Shown here one piece after another: positions 1 through 4,945 of a DNA stretch of 8,017 bases. The stretch is from Acidobacteriota bacterium (lineage in GTDB: Bacteria > Acidobacteriota > Thermoanaerobaculia > Multivoradales > JAHEKO01). How positions within the stretch are numbered: position 1 is the stretch's first letter; each line of letters starts with the position of its first letter. A program made the translations under genes and the position numbers. Under the pieces are notes generated by a model, which saw only the letters and a program-made list of their open reading frames with translations, was not told the origin of the DNA and did not search any database. The DNA lies in NCBI GenBank assembly GCA_024638355.1, contig JAHEKO010000162.1, forward strand, positions 1 to 8,017, written 5' to 3'.

Positions 1-200
1 GGATCCTGTCGCAGACGGTGGTCGTGGTGCCCACCCTGCAGGTGCGCGAGCGCGAGCTGTACGGCTTCTGCTTCACGCCCCAGGACGGCAACTCGCTTCT
101 CTCGTCGGTCGCCGGTGCGCTGTGGATGATCGATCCGAACTGGGACGCGGTGAAGGAGCGCCTCGCCCCGCTCCGCCGCTGGCTGTACACCGAGATCTAG
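1..200 (+). CDS. 3' end of an unrecognised gene (partial, N-terminus outside window)
   Basis: An open frame enters from the left edge (first full codon at position 3) and ends at TAG 198-200, leaving 65 C-terminal residues. The visible part starts with a hydrophobic strand (TVVVVPTLQV), then a mixed stretch with FCFTPQDGNSLLSS, and ends in an amphipathic helix (WDAVKERLAPLRRWLYTEI). There is no signal peptide, membrane segment or metal motif in what can be seen. I do not recognise the family. The frame has the strong third-position G/C bias of its neighbours, which supports it being coding. It ends 14 bp before the proposed start of the tRNase Z-like gene and could be its operon partner. An in-frame GTG at 18 is not a credible start; the gene most likely continues upstream. 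Confidence 0.65.
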   Translation, partial: ILSQTVVVVPTLQVRERELYGFCFTPQDGNSLLSSVAGALWMIDPNWDAVKERLAPLRRWLYTEI

Positions 201-201
201 C

Positions 202-206
202 AAGGA
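202..206 (+). promoter_or_regulatory. Shine-Dalgarno AAGGA that argues for an ACG start at 215
   Basis: AAGGA lies just after the upstream TAG (198-200) and 8 nt before an in-frame ACG at 215-217. No in-frame ATG, GTG or TTG exists between the upstream stop and the first residues that match the tRNase Z family. This ribosome-binding site therefore decides the start: either ACG is used as a rare start, or the base is an ATG-to-ACG change or consensus error. Confidence 0.5.
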
Positions 207-214
207 ACCGGCCG

Positions 215-1066
215 ACGCAGAGATTCGAGCTCGGTGATCTGGCCGTCGACGGCGCTTCGCGGGCCGGCGACGAGACCTGGTTTCGCGTCCATCCCCCGGG
301 CCTGGCCTTCGACGTTGGCCGCGGGCCGCTCCGCCTGACCGGCGTGCGCGATCTCTTCCTGAGTCACGGCCACCTCGATCACGCTCTCGGGCTGCCGTTC
401 CTGCTCTCGCACCGGGCGATGCAGTCGCGTTCGGCCGTGACGCGGATCTATTGCCCCGAGCCGGTGGCCGACCGGATCGAGCGCTTCATTGCTGCCGGGC
501 TCGAGATCGACGCCTGCACCGGCAACTTCGAGCTACGCGGTCTCGAGCCGGGAGAGCGCGTCGGGCTGGGGCGCGACTTCGATGTCGAGGCGTTCGCCAC
601 CGAGCATCCGGTGCCGAGTCTCGGCTATCACCTGTGGCGCCGCCGCACCCGGCTCGCCACCGAGTACGAGGGGCTGGAGGAGACCGAGATCGCGCGTCTG
701 CGTCGCTCGGGCGTCGAGGTGACCGCTGCTTCGCGCGAGCTGCTCGTGAGTTATTGTGGCGACACCGGCCCGGCGGTCTTTCGGCGCGACACGCGCCTCT
801 TCGGAGCGACGCTGCTGATGGTGGAGGCGACCTACATCGACGACGGCCTGCGCGATCGCGGCCGGGAGTTCGGCCATATGCACCTCGAGGACCTCGCCGC
901 GGTCGCCGACCGCTTCGACAATCGCGCGATCGTGCTTCACCACTTGAGCCGCCGGCACCGCCTCGAGGAGCTGCGCCGGGCCGTCGACGAGCGGCTGCCG
1001 GAGATCGCCGAGCGCGTTCACGTGTGGGGCCTGGACGGGGCGCCGGCGCGCGGCGCGAGTCGGTGA
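215..1066 (+). CDS. MBL-fold hydrolase, short plant-type tRNase Z-like
   Basis: Predicted zinc phosphodiesterase that would trim tRNA 3' trailers in the cytoplasm. From ACG 215 it is 283 residues, the usual size of the short tRNase Z form. The metal sites are all visible: HGHLDH at 51-56, His131 (EHPVPSLGY), Asp183 (CGDTG), the GHMH segment at 220-223, and His243 in the LHHLS motif. The order AFDVGR - SHGHLDH - LGY - GDT - EATYIDD - GHMHLED - HLS follows what I remember of the short plant tRNase Z enzymes more closely than bacterial RNase Z with its long exosite arm. The only canonical in-frame start is GTG at 122, which would add 31 arginine/proline-rich residues that overlap the upstream gene by 79 bp and look like its shadow. 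I prefer 215. The RNA methyltransferase gene starts 4 bp after the stop, so the two are probably co-transcribed. Another MBL-fold substrate (for example arylsulfatase- or cyclic-nucleotide-like) cannot be excluded. Confidence 0.88.
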   Translation, partial: TQRFELGDLAVDGASRAGDETWFRVHPPGLAFDVGRGPLRLTGVRDLFLSHGHLDHALGLPFLLSHRAMQSRSAVTRIYCPEPVADRIERFIAAGLEIDACTGNFELRGLEPGERVGLGRDFDVEAFATEHPVPSLGYHLWRRRTRLATEYEGLEETEIARLRRSGVEVTAASRELLVSYCGDTGPAVFRRDTRLFGATLLMVEATYIDDGLRDRGREFGHMHLEDLAAVADRFDNRAIVLHHLSRRHRLEELRRAVDERLPEIAERVHVWGLDGAPARGASR

Positions 1067-1070
1067 GAGC

Positions 1071-2270
1071 GTGGGGCTCGAAGTGGAGCAGGTGAGGGTC
1101 GGATCCGAGCTCGAGCTTCGTGTCGAGAAGCTGGTGGCGGGCGGCGACGGCCTCGGCCGCTACCACGGCCTGCCGGTATTCGTCTCGCGGTCGGTCCCCG
1201 GCGATCGCCTGCGGGTGCGGGTCACCGACCGCCGGCGCGACTACCTGCGGGCGGAGATCGTGTCGATCGAGGAGGCTGGGGGGGGGCGGCGGGAGCCGCC
1301 CTGCCCGCACTTCGCGCGTTGCGGCGGCTGTGATCTTCAGCAGATCGAGGACCGGCTGCAGGTCGAGCTCAAGGCGTCGGCGGTACACGAGGCGCTGCGT
1401 CGGCTGGGGGGCATCGAGCTGCCCGCCGACCTCGAGGTTCACGCGGCGGAGCCGTTCGGCTATCGGCTGCGAACGCGCGTGCGCGTCGAACCGAGCGCAG
1501 GCGGGCACGCGATCGGCTACCGCGAGCCGAAGAGCTGGCGAATGGTGCAGATCTCCGCTTGTCCCGTGCTGACGCCCGAGCTCGAGGCGGCGGTCCTCGG
1601 CCTGGGGGCTCGCCTGCCGGCCGGCGAGGTGCCCGAGCGGCTCGACCTCGCTGCCGGCGACGACGGCAAGATCACGGCGTCGCCCAAGGTCGAAGGGCTC
1701 GGCCACGGCGAGGTCTCGCGGCAGATCGGCGACTTCGCCTACGCTTTCGACGCGCGCTGCTTCTTCCAGGGGCACGCCGGCCTTCTGGGGCGTCTGGTCG
1801 ACTACGTCGTGGCCGACGACCGGGGCGAAGCGGCCTGGGATCTCTACGCCGGGGTCGGCCTGTTCAGCCTGCCGCTCGCCCGCCGCTACCGCCGCGTCTA
1901 TGCGGTCGAAGGCAACACGGTGGCCGCTCGCTACGCGCGCATCAATCTGCGGCGCAACCGCGTCCGCAACGTCGAGATCACCGTAGGATCGGTCGATTCA
2001 CGCTTGACCGGGCTGCCGGGCGCGGTCGACCGGGTGGTGGTCGATCCACCTCGCGCCGGCCTCACCGCCGAGCTGCGCGAGGCGCTCGTCGAGCGGCGGC
2101 CGCGGCGCATGACCTACGTTTCGTGTCATCCGGCGGCTCTGGCCCGCGATCTCCGGCAGCTCGTATCCGCCTACGAGATCTCGAGCGCAGCGCTCTTCGA
2201 CCTCTTTCCGCAGACCGGGCATATGGAGGTCGTGGTGCAGCTGGCGCGGCGGAAGAGCGAGCTCTCCTGA
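1071..2270 (+). CDS. 23S rRNA/tRNA uracil-C5 methyltransferase, TrmA/RlmD (RumA) family, with TRAM domain and [4Fe-4S] site
   Basis: SAM-dependent enzyme that would methylate C5 of a uridine in rRNA or tRNA. It has 399 residues. An N-terminal TRAM RNA-binding domain spans about 8-68. Four cysteines expected to hold a [4Fe-4S] cluster follow: C78, C84 and C87 in CPHFARCGGC, plus C164 in ISACPVL; the spacing is close to E. coli RlmD. The FFQ segment precedes a Rossmann SAM site (DLYAGVGLF, 257-265). DPPRAGL is at 325-331 and the catalytic cysteine is C352 in VSCHP, where the family usually has VSCNP. The start is GTG 1071, 4 bp after the tRNase Z-like stop, which suggests translational coupling; in-frame GTGs at 1083 and 1092 are alternatives. 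The linker between TRAM and the cluster is encoded by a run of nine G. The target base (U1939-like, U747-like or U54 of tRNA) cannot be decided from sequence alone. Confidence 0.94.
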   Translation: MGLEVEQVRVGSELELRVEKLVAGGDGLGRYHGLPVFVSRSVPGDRLRVRVTDRRRDYLRAEIVSIEEAGGGRREPPCPHFARCGGCDLQQIEDRLQVELKASAVHEALRRLGGIELPADLEVHAAEPFGYRLRTRVRVEPSAGGHAIGYREPKSWRMVQISACPVLTPELEAAVLGLGARLPAGEVPERLDLAAGDDGKITASPKVEGLGHGEVSRQIGDFAYAFDARCFFQGHAGLLGRLVDYVVADDRGEAAWDLYAGVGLFSLPLARRYRRVYAVEGNTVAARYARINLRRNRVRNVEITVGSVDSRLTGLPGAVDRVVVDPPRAGLTAELREALVERRPRRMTYVSCHPAALARDLRQLVSAYEISSAALFDLFPQTGHMEVVVQLARRKSELS

Positions 2271-2305
2271 CGCGGCCGAGCTTCCCGCCGATCGGAGCTC
2301 AGGAG
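2264..2305. repeat. 7-bp inverted repeat formed by two convergent gene ends
   Basis: CTCCTGA (2264-2270) and TCAGGAG (2299-2305) are exact reverse complements separated by 28 bp, with one further possible G-T pair outside. Each arm contains a stop codon: TGA of the methyltransferase on the + strand and TGA of the selenoprotein gene on the - strand. It could act as a weak shared stem-loop at the end of both transcripts. There is no T-tract, the stem is short and the loop is long, so terminator function is doubtful. Confidence 0.3.
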
Positions 2306-2532
2306 GCCAGCAGGGGCTCGAGCGCGCCTTCGACTTCGCCCGGCTCGGGAAACCGACCGGTGGTGCGCTTCGAATATACAAGTTGGTCGCCGAGCATGAC
2401 CTCGAACACACCATCCTTGCCCTTGATCAAACCGGGCTTGATTCCGAACTTCGCTTCAAGCTCGTCCGCCAGACCGGCGGCGCGGGGCTTGTAGTTTCAA
2501 ACGACGCAATATTCGATCGTGATTTCTGACAT
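2299..2532 (-). CDS. SelW-like selenoprotein (Rdx family), Sec encoded by in-frame TGA
   Basis: Small thioredoxin-fold selenoprotein of the SelW/Rdx (CxxU) family, expected to act in cytosolic thiol redox reactions. Read from ATG 2532, the frame begins MSEITIEYCVVUNYKPRA. C9 is TGC and residue 12 is TGA (2499-2497), giving the C-x-x-U motif directly after the first beta strand, as in SelW. Reading through the TGA gives 77 residues, ending in TGA at 2301-2299. The part after the TGA carries the family pattern: YxPRAxxLxxEL, then GVFEVML, then LVYSKRTTGRFPEPGEV. An SD (GGGAG, 2542-2538) sits 5 nt before the ATG and a TATAAT box lies further upstream. A SECIS-like hairpin follows the TGA by 5 nt. 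The alternative is a stop mutation in a Cys-type gene. The position of the TGA exactly at the Sec site, the hairpin, and an intact frame on both sides make this unlikely. The Sec machinery (selA/B/C/D) is not in the window. Ordinary ORF calling misses this gene. Confidence 0.9.
2457..2491 (-). promoter_or_regulatory. Bacterial-type SECIS hairpin for Sec insertion at TGA 2499-2497
   Basis: On the minus strand, 5 nt after the TGA, CAAGC (2491-2487) pairs with GCTTG (2461-2457). Inside this, after an internal loop (CCCGCG/ACGA), CCGCC (2480-2476) pairs perfectly with GGCGG (2470-2466), closing a five-base apical loop GGTCT (2475-2471). Bacterial SECIS elements lie within the coding sequence right after the UGA and present a short GG/GU-bearing apical loop to SelB. 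The E. coli fdhF loop also reads GGUCU. Here the loop begins 21 nt after the UGA, within the bacterial range. The folding was done by eye. Confidence 0.8.
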
Positions 2533-2552
2533 GGTCTCTCCCAGGTCGGCGG

Positions 2553-2558
2553 ATTATA
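2553..2558 (-). promoter_or_regulatory. -10 box TATAAT of the selenoprotein gene
   Basis: The + strand ATTATA reads as a perfect TATAAT on the minus strand, striking in DNA this GC-rich. It ends 20 nt before the ATG at 2532, so a start of transcription near 2546 would leave a leader of roughly 14 nt that still contains the GGGAG ribosome site. I see no convincing -35 hexamer at 16-18 bp upstream. Confidence 0.6.
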
Positions 2559-2609
2559 CGCGAAAACCGTGCCCTTCGGCTGCGCGCCGGAGGCGGCCGG
2601 ACCGTGGGG

Positions 2610-2615
2610 TAGACT
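2610..2615 (+). promoter_or_regulatory. Possible -10 box TAGACT for folE
   Basis: TAGACT lies 30 nt before the folE ATG, a reasonable distance for a short leader holding the AGGGAGG ribosome site (2635-2641). No -35 match is visible. The divergent selenoprotein promoter lies about 50 bp away, so the 113-bp region 2533-2645 would serve both genes. The call is weak. Confidence 0.3.
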
Positions 2616-2645
2616 GATTCGCTCACGCATGAGCAGGGAGGCAGC

Positions 2646-3281
2646 ATGACCAGGATTGGCGGACACGCTCTCGACACCGAGGCCGGCACCGAGGCTCGGC
2701 TAGTGGTCGGCGAGGCGGAGGACGAGAGGCGGGACCGCATTGCAGTTCACGTGCGCGCCATACTCGAGGAGCTCGATCTCGACCTCGCGGACCCCAATCT
2801 CCAGCGCACTCACGAGCGGGTGGCGGAGATGTATCTGGAGATGTTCCACGGGCTGCGCGAGGGCGCCGAGCCCGAGGTGACCACCTTTCCCAACGACGAG
2901 AAGTACTCGCACATGGTCATGGAGAAGGAGATCCCCTTCTACTCGATGTGCTCGCACCATCTGGTGCCGTTCTACGGCAAGGCGCACATCGCCTACATTC
3001 CCCGCGACGAGATCATCGGGCTGTCGAAGTTCTCGCGCATTCTCGAGTTCTACGCCAAGCGCCCCCAGCTCCAGGAGCGCTTGACCGAGCAGGTCGTCGA
3101 CTACCTGGAGAGCAAGCTGGCGCCGCAGGGTGCGATGGTCGTGATCGAAGCCCGCCACCTCTGCGTCGAGATGCGCGGCGTCAAGAAGCCGGGAGCCGTG
3201 ACCGTGACCTCGGCAATTCGCGGCACCTTCCACGAGCGACCGGTACGTGAAGAGTTTCTGGATCTCCTGCGTCGCCCGTAG
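2646..3281 (+). CDS. folE: GTP cyclohydrolase I
   Basis: Converts GTP to 7,8-dihydroneopterin triphosphate, the first step to folate, and in many bacteria also to the 7-deazapurine (queuosine) pathway; cytosolic homodecamer. The protein has 211 residues, typical of FolE. The zinc ligands are clear: C102 and H105 in MCSHHLVPF, and C173 in ARHLCVEMRG, with the same 3 and 68 residue spacing as E. coli C110/H113/C181. Other hallmarks are the GLSKFSRI segment (about 125-132), RPQLQERLTEQ, and the C-terminal VTSAIRGTF. The first about 25 residues are not conserved. The ATG is preceded by AGGGAGG with a 4-nt gap. A six-codon ORF (ATG 2629 to TGA 2647-2649) overlaps the start codon and is probably chance. 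The GWxTD-like gene begins inside its last 35 bp. Confidence 0.97.
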   Translation: MTRIGGHALDTEAGTEARLVVGEAEDERRDRIAVHVRAILEELDLDLADPNLQRTHERVAEMYLEMFHGLREGAEPEVTTFPNDEKYSHMVMEKEIPFYSMCSHHLVPFYGKAHIAYIPRDEIIGLSKFSRILEFYAKRPQLQERLTEQVVDYLESKLAPQGAMVVIEARHLCVEMRGVKKPGAVTVTSAIRGTFHERPVREEFLDLLRRP

Positions 3282-3855
3282 CTCGATAGCGCTGGCCCTG
3301 GTGTGTGCCCTGGCCCTGCCCGGAGCGGCCGAGGCCAAGAAGAAGCCGCGGCCGCGCGAAGAGCTGACCAACTTCCTGCTCGGTTCGGAGCTGTCGCTCT
3401 GGCTGGTGGGCGCCATCGGCCGCATGGCGACCGAGCAGGAGATCGATCGCTACCTCGGCCTCACCGCGGACGACGAGGCCGAAGCCTTCATCGAGGAGTT
3501 CTGGAGCCGCAGGCACTCCGCCGAGTCGGTCTGGCCGGCGAAGCAGCCGCGGGGCATCTACGAGGTCCGGGCGGGCGAGGCGGACCGCCTGTTCACCGAG
3601 GGAGCGCGGCTGGGGCGCCACTCCGACCGGGGCATCGTCCACATCCTCTACGGTGAGCCCGCCGAGGTGAAGTACGAAGTGGCTTCGCGCCCCGGCATCG
3701 GAGCGATCGAGGTCTGGGTCTATCCGAAGAAGGCCGAGAAGGGCCTCGACGGCAAGAGCCCGAAGCGCCAGTACTTCTTCGCCAAGCAGGGCGAGTTCAC
3801 GGTGGAGACCGCGCCGCCGACACGTCGGCGCCTGCGCCCGAGCCCCTTCGGCTAG
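3247..3855 (+). CDS. Secreted GWxTD-domain-like protein with degenerate signature
   Basis: 202 residues starting at GTG 3247, inside the folE 3' end (35-bp overlap), so it is probably translationally coupled. This start gives a complete Sec signal peptide: basic n-region MKSFW, a hydrophobic core (about 11-25) and cleavage after AEA near residue 29, followed by KKKPRPR. There is no lipobox cysteine. The mature part resembles the GWxTD domain found mainly in Acidobacteriota and Bacteroidota. It has a YLGLTADDEAEAFIEEFWSRR segment (FIEEFW at 81-86), then a spaced arginine/F region, then LGRHSDRGIVHILYGEPAEV (about 122-141). The last segment aligns with the usual GW-x-TDRG-xx-YI-x-YG-x-P, so the signature Trp and Thr are replaced (GRHSD, 123-127). 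The tail has WVYPKK and QYFFAKQGEF, which also fit the family, then a basic end. The molecular function of the family is not established; a periplasmic or surface role is inferred. Confidence 0.85.
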   Translation: MKSFWISCVARSSIALALVCALALPGAAEAKKKPRPREELTNFLLGSELSLWLVGAIGRMATEQEIDRYLGLTADDEAEAFIEEFWSRRHSAESVWPAKQPRGIYEVRAGEADRLFTEGARLGRHSDRGIVHILYGEPAEVKYEVASRPGIGAIEVWVYPKKAEKGLDGKSPKRQYFFAKQGEFTVETAPPTRRRLRPSPFG

Positions 3856-3863
3856 CGACCCTC

Positions 3864-4859
3864 CTACCGCTTCGCCAGCTGCACGGCGATCTCGGTCAGC
3901 AGCTTGGCGGCGCGCGCGCGCCACTCCGCATCGGTGAAGCGCTCTCGAGGCGCCGTCAGCTCGACCCGGCCGCCCTCGCGATCGTCTTTGCGCACCTTGA
4001 TCCGTATCTCGCCCCAGATCAGCGCCCAGTCGGGGGTCACCTCGATCTGGCGATCGAACGGCTCGGCCGAGAGCTGGAGGGCGTCGAGCACCGCCGGCAG
4101 GAGCTTGCCCTCGCCGGCGAGGTATGGCGCCTCGTAGGTGCGGAAGGTCGCGTGGCTGCCGGCCGGGATCCGATAGCTCTCGACCGTCAGCAGGCGCTGG
4201 AAGCCGGCATCGTCGGCAAGCTGGGAGAAGTTGGCGTCGGTTCGGGCGCGAAGGCGGATCCGCTCGTCGATCGCCACGGCGCGGCCCAGGTGCTCCACGG
4301 CGGAAGCGGCCTGGCCCGCCAGGGCATAGTTGGTCGCGACCAGGTACCAGGCTTCGGCGGAGTCGCCGGTCGCCGCGAGATAGCGCTTCAGATACGGCTC
4401 GGCGTCGGCGGTCTTGCCCTGCATCAGCAGCACGGCGCCGATGTTCAGCTCGGTGTCGGGCGCCTGGGGATCGAGTGCCCGCGCCTTCTCGAGCGCCTCG
4501 AGAGCGCGGTCGAGCCGGCCCTCCGAGATGTCGAGGGCGGCTCGGTTGAGCCACGCCTGGCGCAGTCGCGGGTCCTTGGACAGCGCCTCCTCGAGGTCGC
4601 GCTTGCCCGGCTCGATGCGTCCGAGCATGAAGAGGGCCGTGCTGCGCAGCAGCAGCTTGCGCGCCGTAGTCGCTCGATCGTTGGCCTCGAACCGCTCGAG
4701 GAGCGCCAGCGCCTCCTGAGCCTGGCCGGCGTCGAGCATCGCCTCGATCCGGTCGAGGGCCGGCACGACGTCGCTCGCCAGGGCGGGCGACGGTAGCCCC
4801 GCCGCTCCGAGGAGCAGCAGAGCGGTCAGCGCCGCGCGAGCGATTGAACGCGCCTCCAT
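3864..4859 (-). CDS. Secreted tetratricopeptide-repeat protein
   Basis: 331 residues. An N-terminal signal peptide (about 1-29; hydrophobic core ALTALLLLGAAGL, cleavage after ALA) sends it out of the cytoplasm. About four TPR units follow at roughly 65-98, 99-132, 133-166 and 167-200, with typical helix pairs such as AWLNRAALDISEGRLDRAL and conserved small/aromatic positions. The stretch TDANFSQLADDAGFQRLL (about 207-224) is the capping segment often seen after such repeats. The C-terminal 105 residues form a separate, beta-rich, charged domain that I cannot assign. The likely role is as a protein-protein scaffold in the periplasm; the partner is unknown. It converges on the GWxTD-like gene with only 8 bp between stops. 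It is divergent from the AAA+ gene. No Shine-Dalgarno is visible, but a TAGAAT box lies 9 nt before the ATG, which suggests a leaderless message. Confidence 0.9.
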   Translation of the reverse strand: MEARSIARAALTALLLLGAAGLPSPALASDVVPALDRIEAMLDAGQAQEALALLERFEANDRATTARKLLLRSTALFMLGRIEPGKRDLEEALSKDPRLRQAWLNRAALDISEGRLDRALEALEKARALDPQAPDTELNIGAVLLMQGKTADAEPYLKRYLAATGDSAEAWYLVATNYALAGQAASAVEHLGRAVAIDERIRLRARTDANFSQLADDAGFQRLLTVESYRIPAGSHATFRTYEAPYLAGEGKLLPAVLDALQLSAEPFDRQIEVTPDWALIWGEIRIKVRKDDREGGRVELTAPRERFTDAEWRARAAKLLTEIAVQLAKR

Positions 4860-4868
4860 CGCTGGTGA

Positions 4869-4874
4869 ATTCTA
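4869..4874 (-). promoter_or_regulatory. -10-like TAGAAT directly before the TPR gene
   Basis: ATTCTA on the + strand reads TAGAAT on the minus strand, ending 9 nt before the ATG at 4859. If used, transcription would begin within one to three bases of the start codon, which fits the absence of any ribosome-binding site. No good -35 hexamer is visible. Confidence 0.45.
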
Positions 4875-4933
4875 GGCAAACGGACGCCCCGTGGGCAGTG
4901 GAGCATGACGCAGCCGCGGGCCGGAGCGGCGCC

Positions 4934-4939
4934 TAGAAT
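4934..4939 (+). promoter_or_regulatory. -10-like TAGAAT directly before the AAA+ gene
   Basis: TAGAAT lies 6 nt before GTG 4946, so transcription would start at or next to the GTG (leaderless). The same hexamer, with the same preceding GCC (GCCTAGAATC here, GCCTAGAATT on the other strand), serves the divergent TPR gene 60 bp away. The region 4860-4945 would hold both promoters back to back. No -35 match is obvious. Confidence 0.45.
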
Positions 4940-4945
4940 CGTCTC

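Noticed and set aside
1..6. BamHI-type GGATCC at the window edge as a cloning junction
   Set aside because: An open coding frame runs straight through it and there is no vector-like sequence; GGATCC-like hexamers are common enough here.
122..214. GTG 122 as the real start of the tRNase Z-like protein
   Set aside because: It would overlap the upstream gene by 79 bp, has no ribosome site, and the added residues look like the out-of-frame shadow of that gene. Kept only as an alternative.
486..1775. Long minus-strand open frame (429 codons) across the tRNase Z-like and methyltransferase genes
   Set aside because: Arg/Ala/Pro-rich shadow of two clearly recognisable + strand genes; a product of high GC lowering stop frequency.
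2497..2499. TGA as a true stop, making 2299-2532 a pseudogene
   Set aside because: The TGA is exactly at the Sec position of the CxxU motif, the frame on both sides is intact and family-like, and a SECIS-type hairpin follows.
2629..2649. Six-codon ORF overlapping the folE start as a leader peptide
   Set aside because: It has no ribosome site of its own and no regulatory codon pattern; the overlap is easily chance.
2427..2740. Short minus-strand open frames in the region of the selenoprotein gene
   Set aside because: They run in the other two frames, contain no family pattern, and overlap the SelW-like frame, its promoter and folE.
3181..4554. Minus-strand open frame of 457 codons spanning the folE end, GWxTD-like and TPR genes
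   Set aside because: Low-complexity Arg/Gly-rich translation in a different frame from the real TPR gene; no family features.
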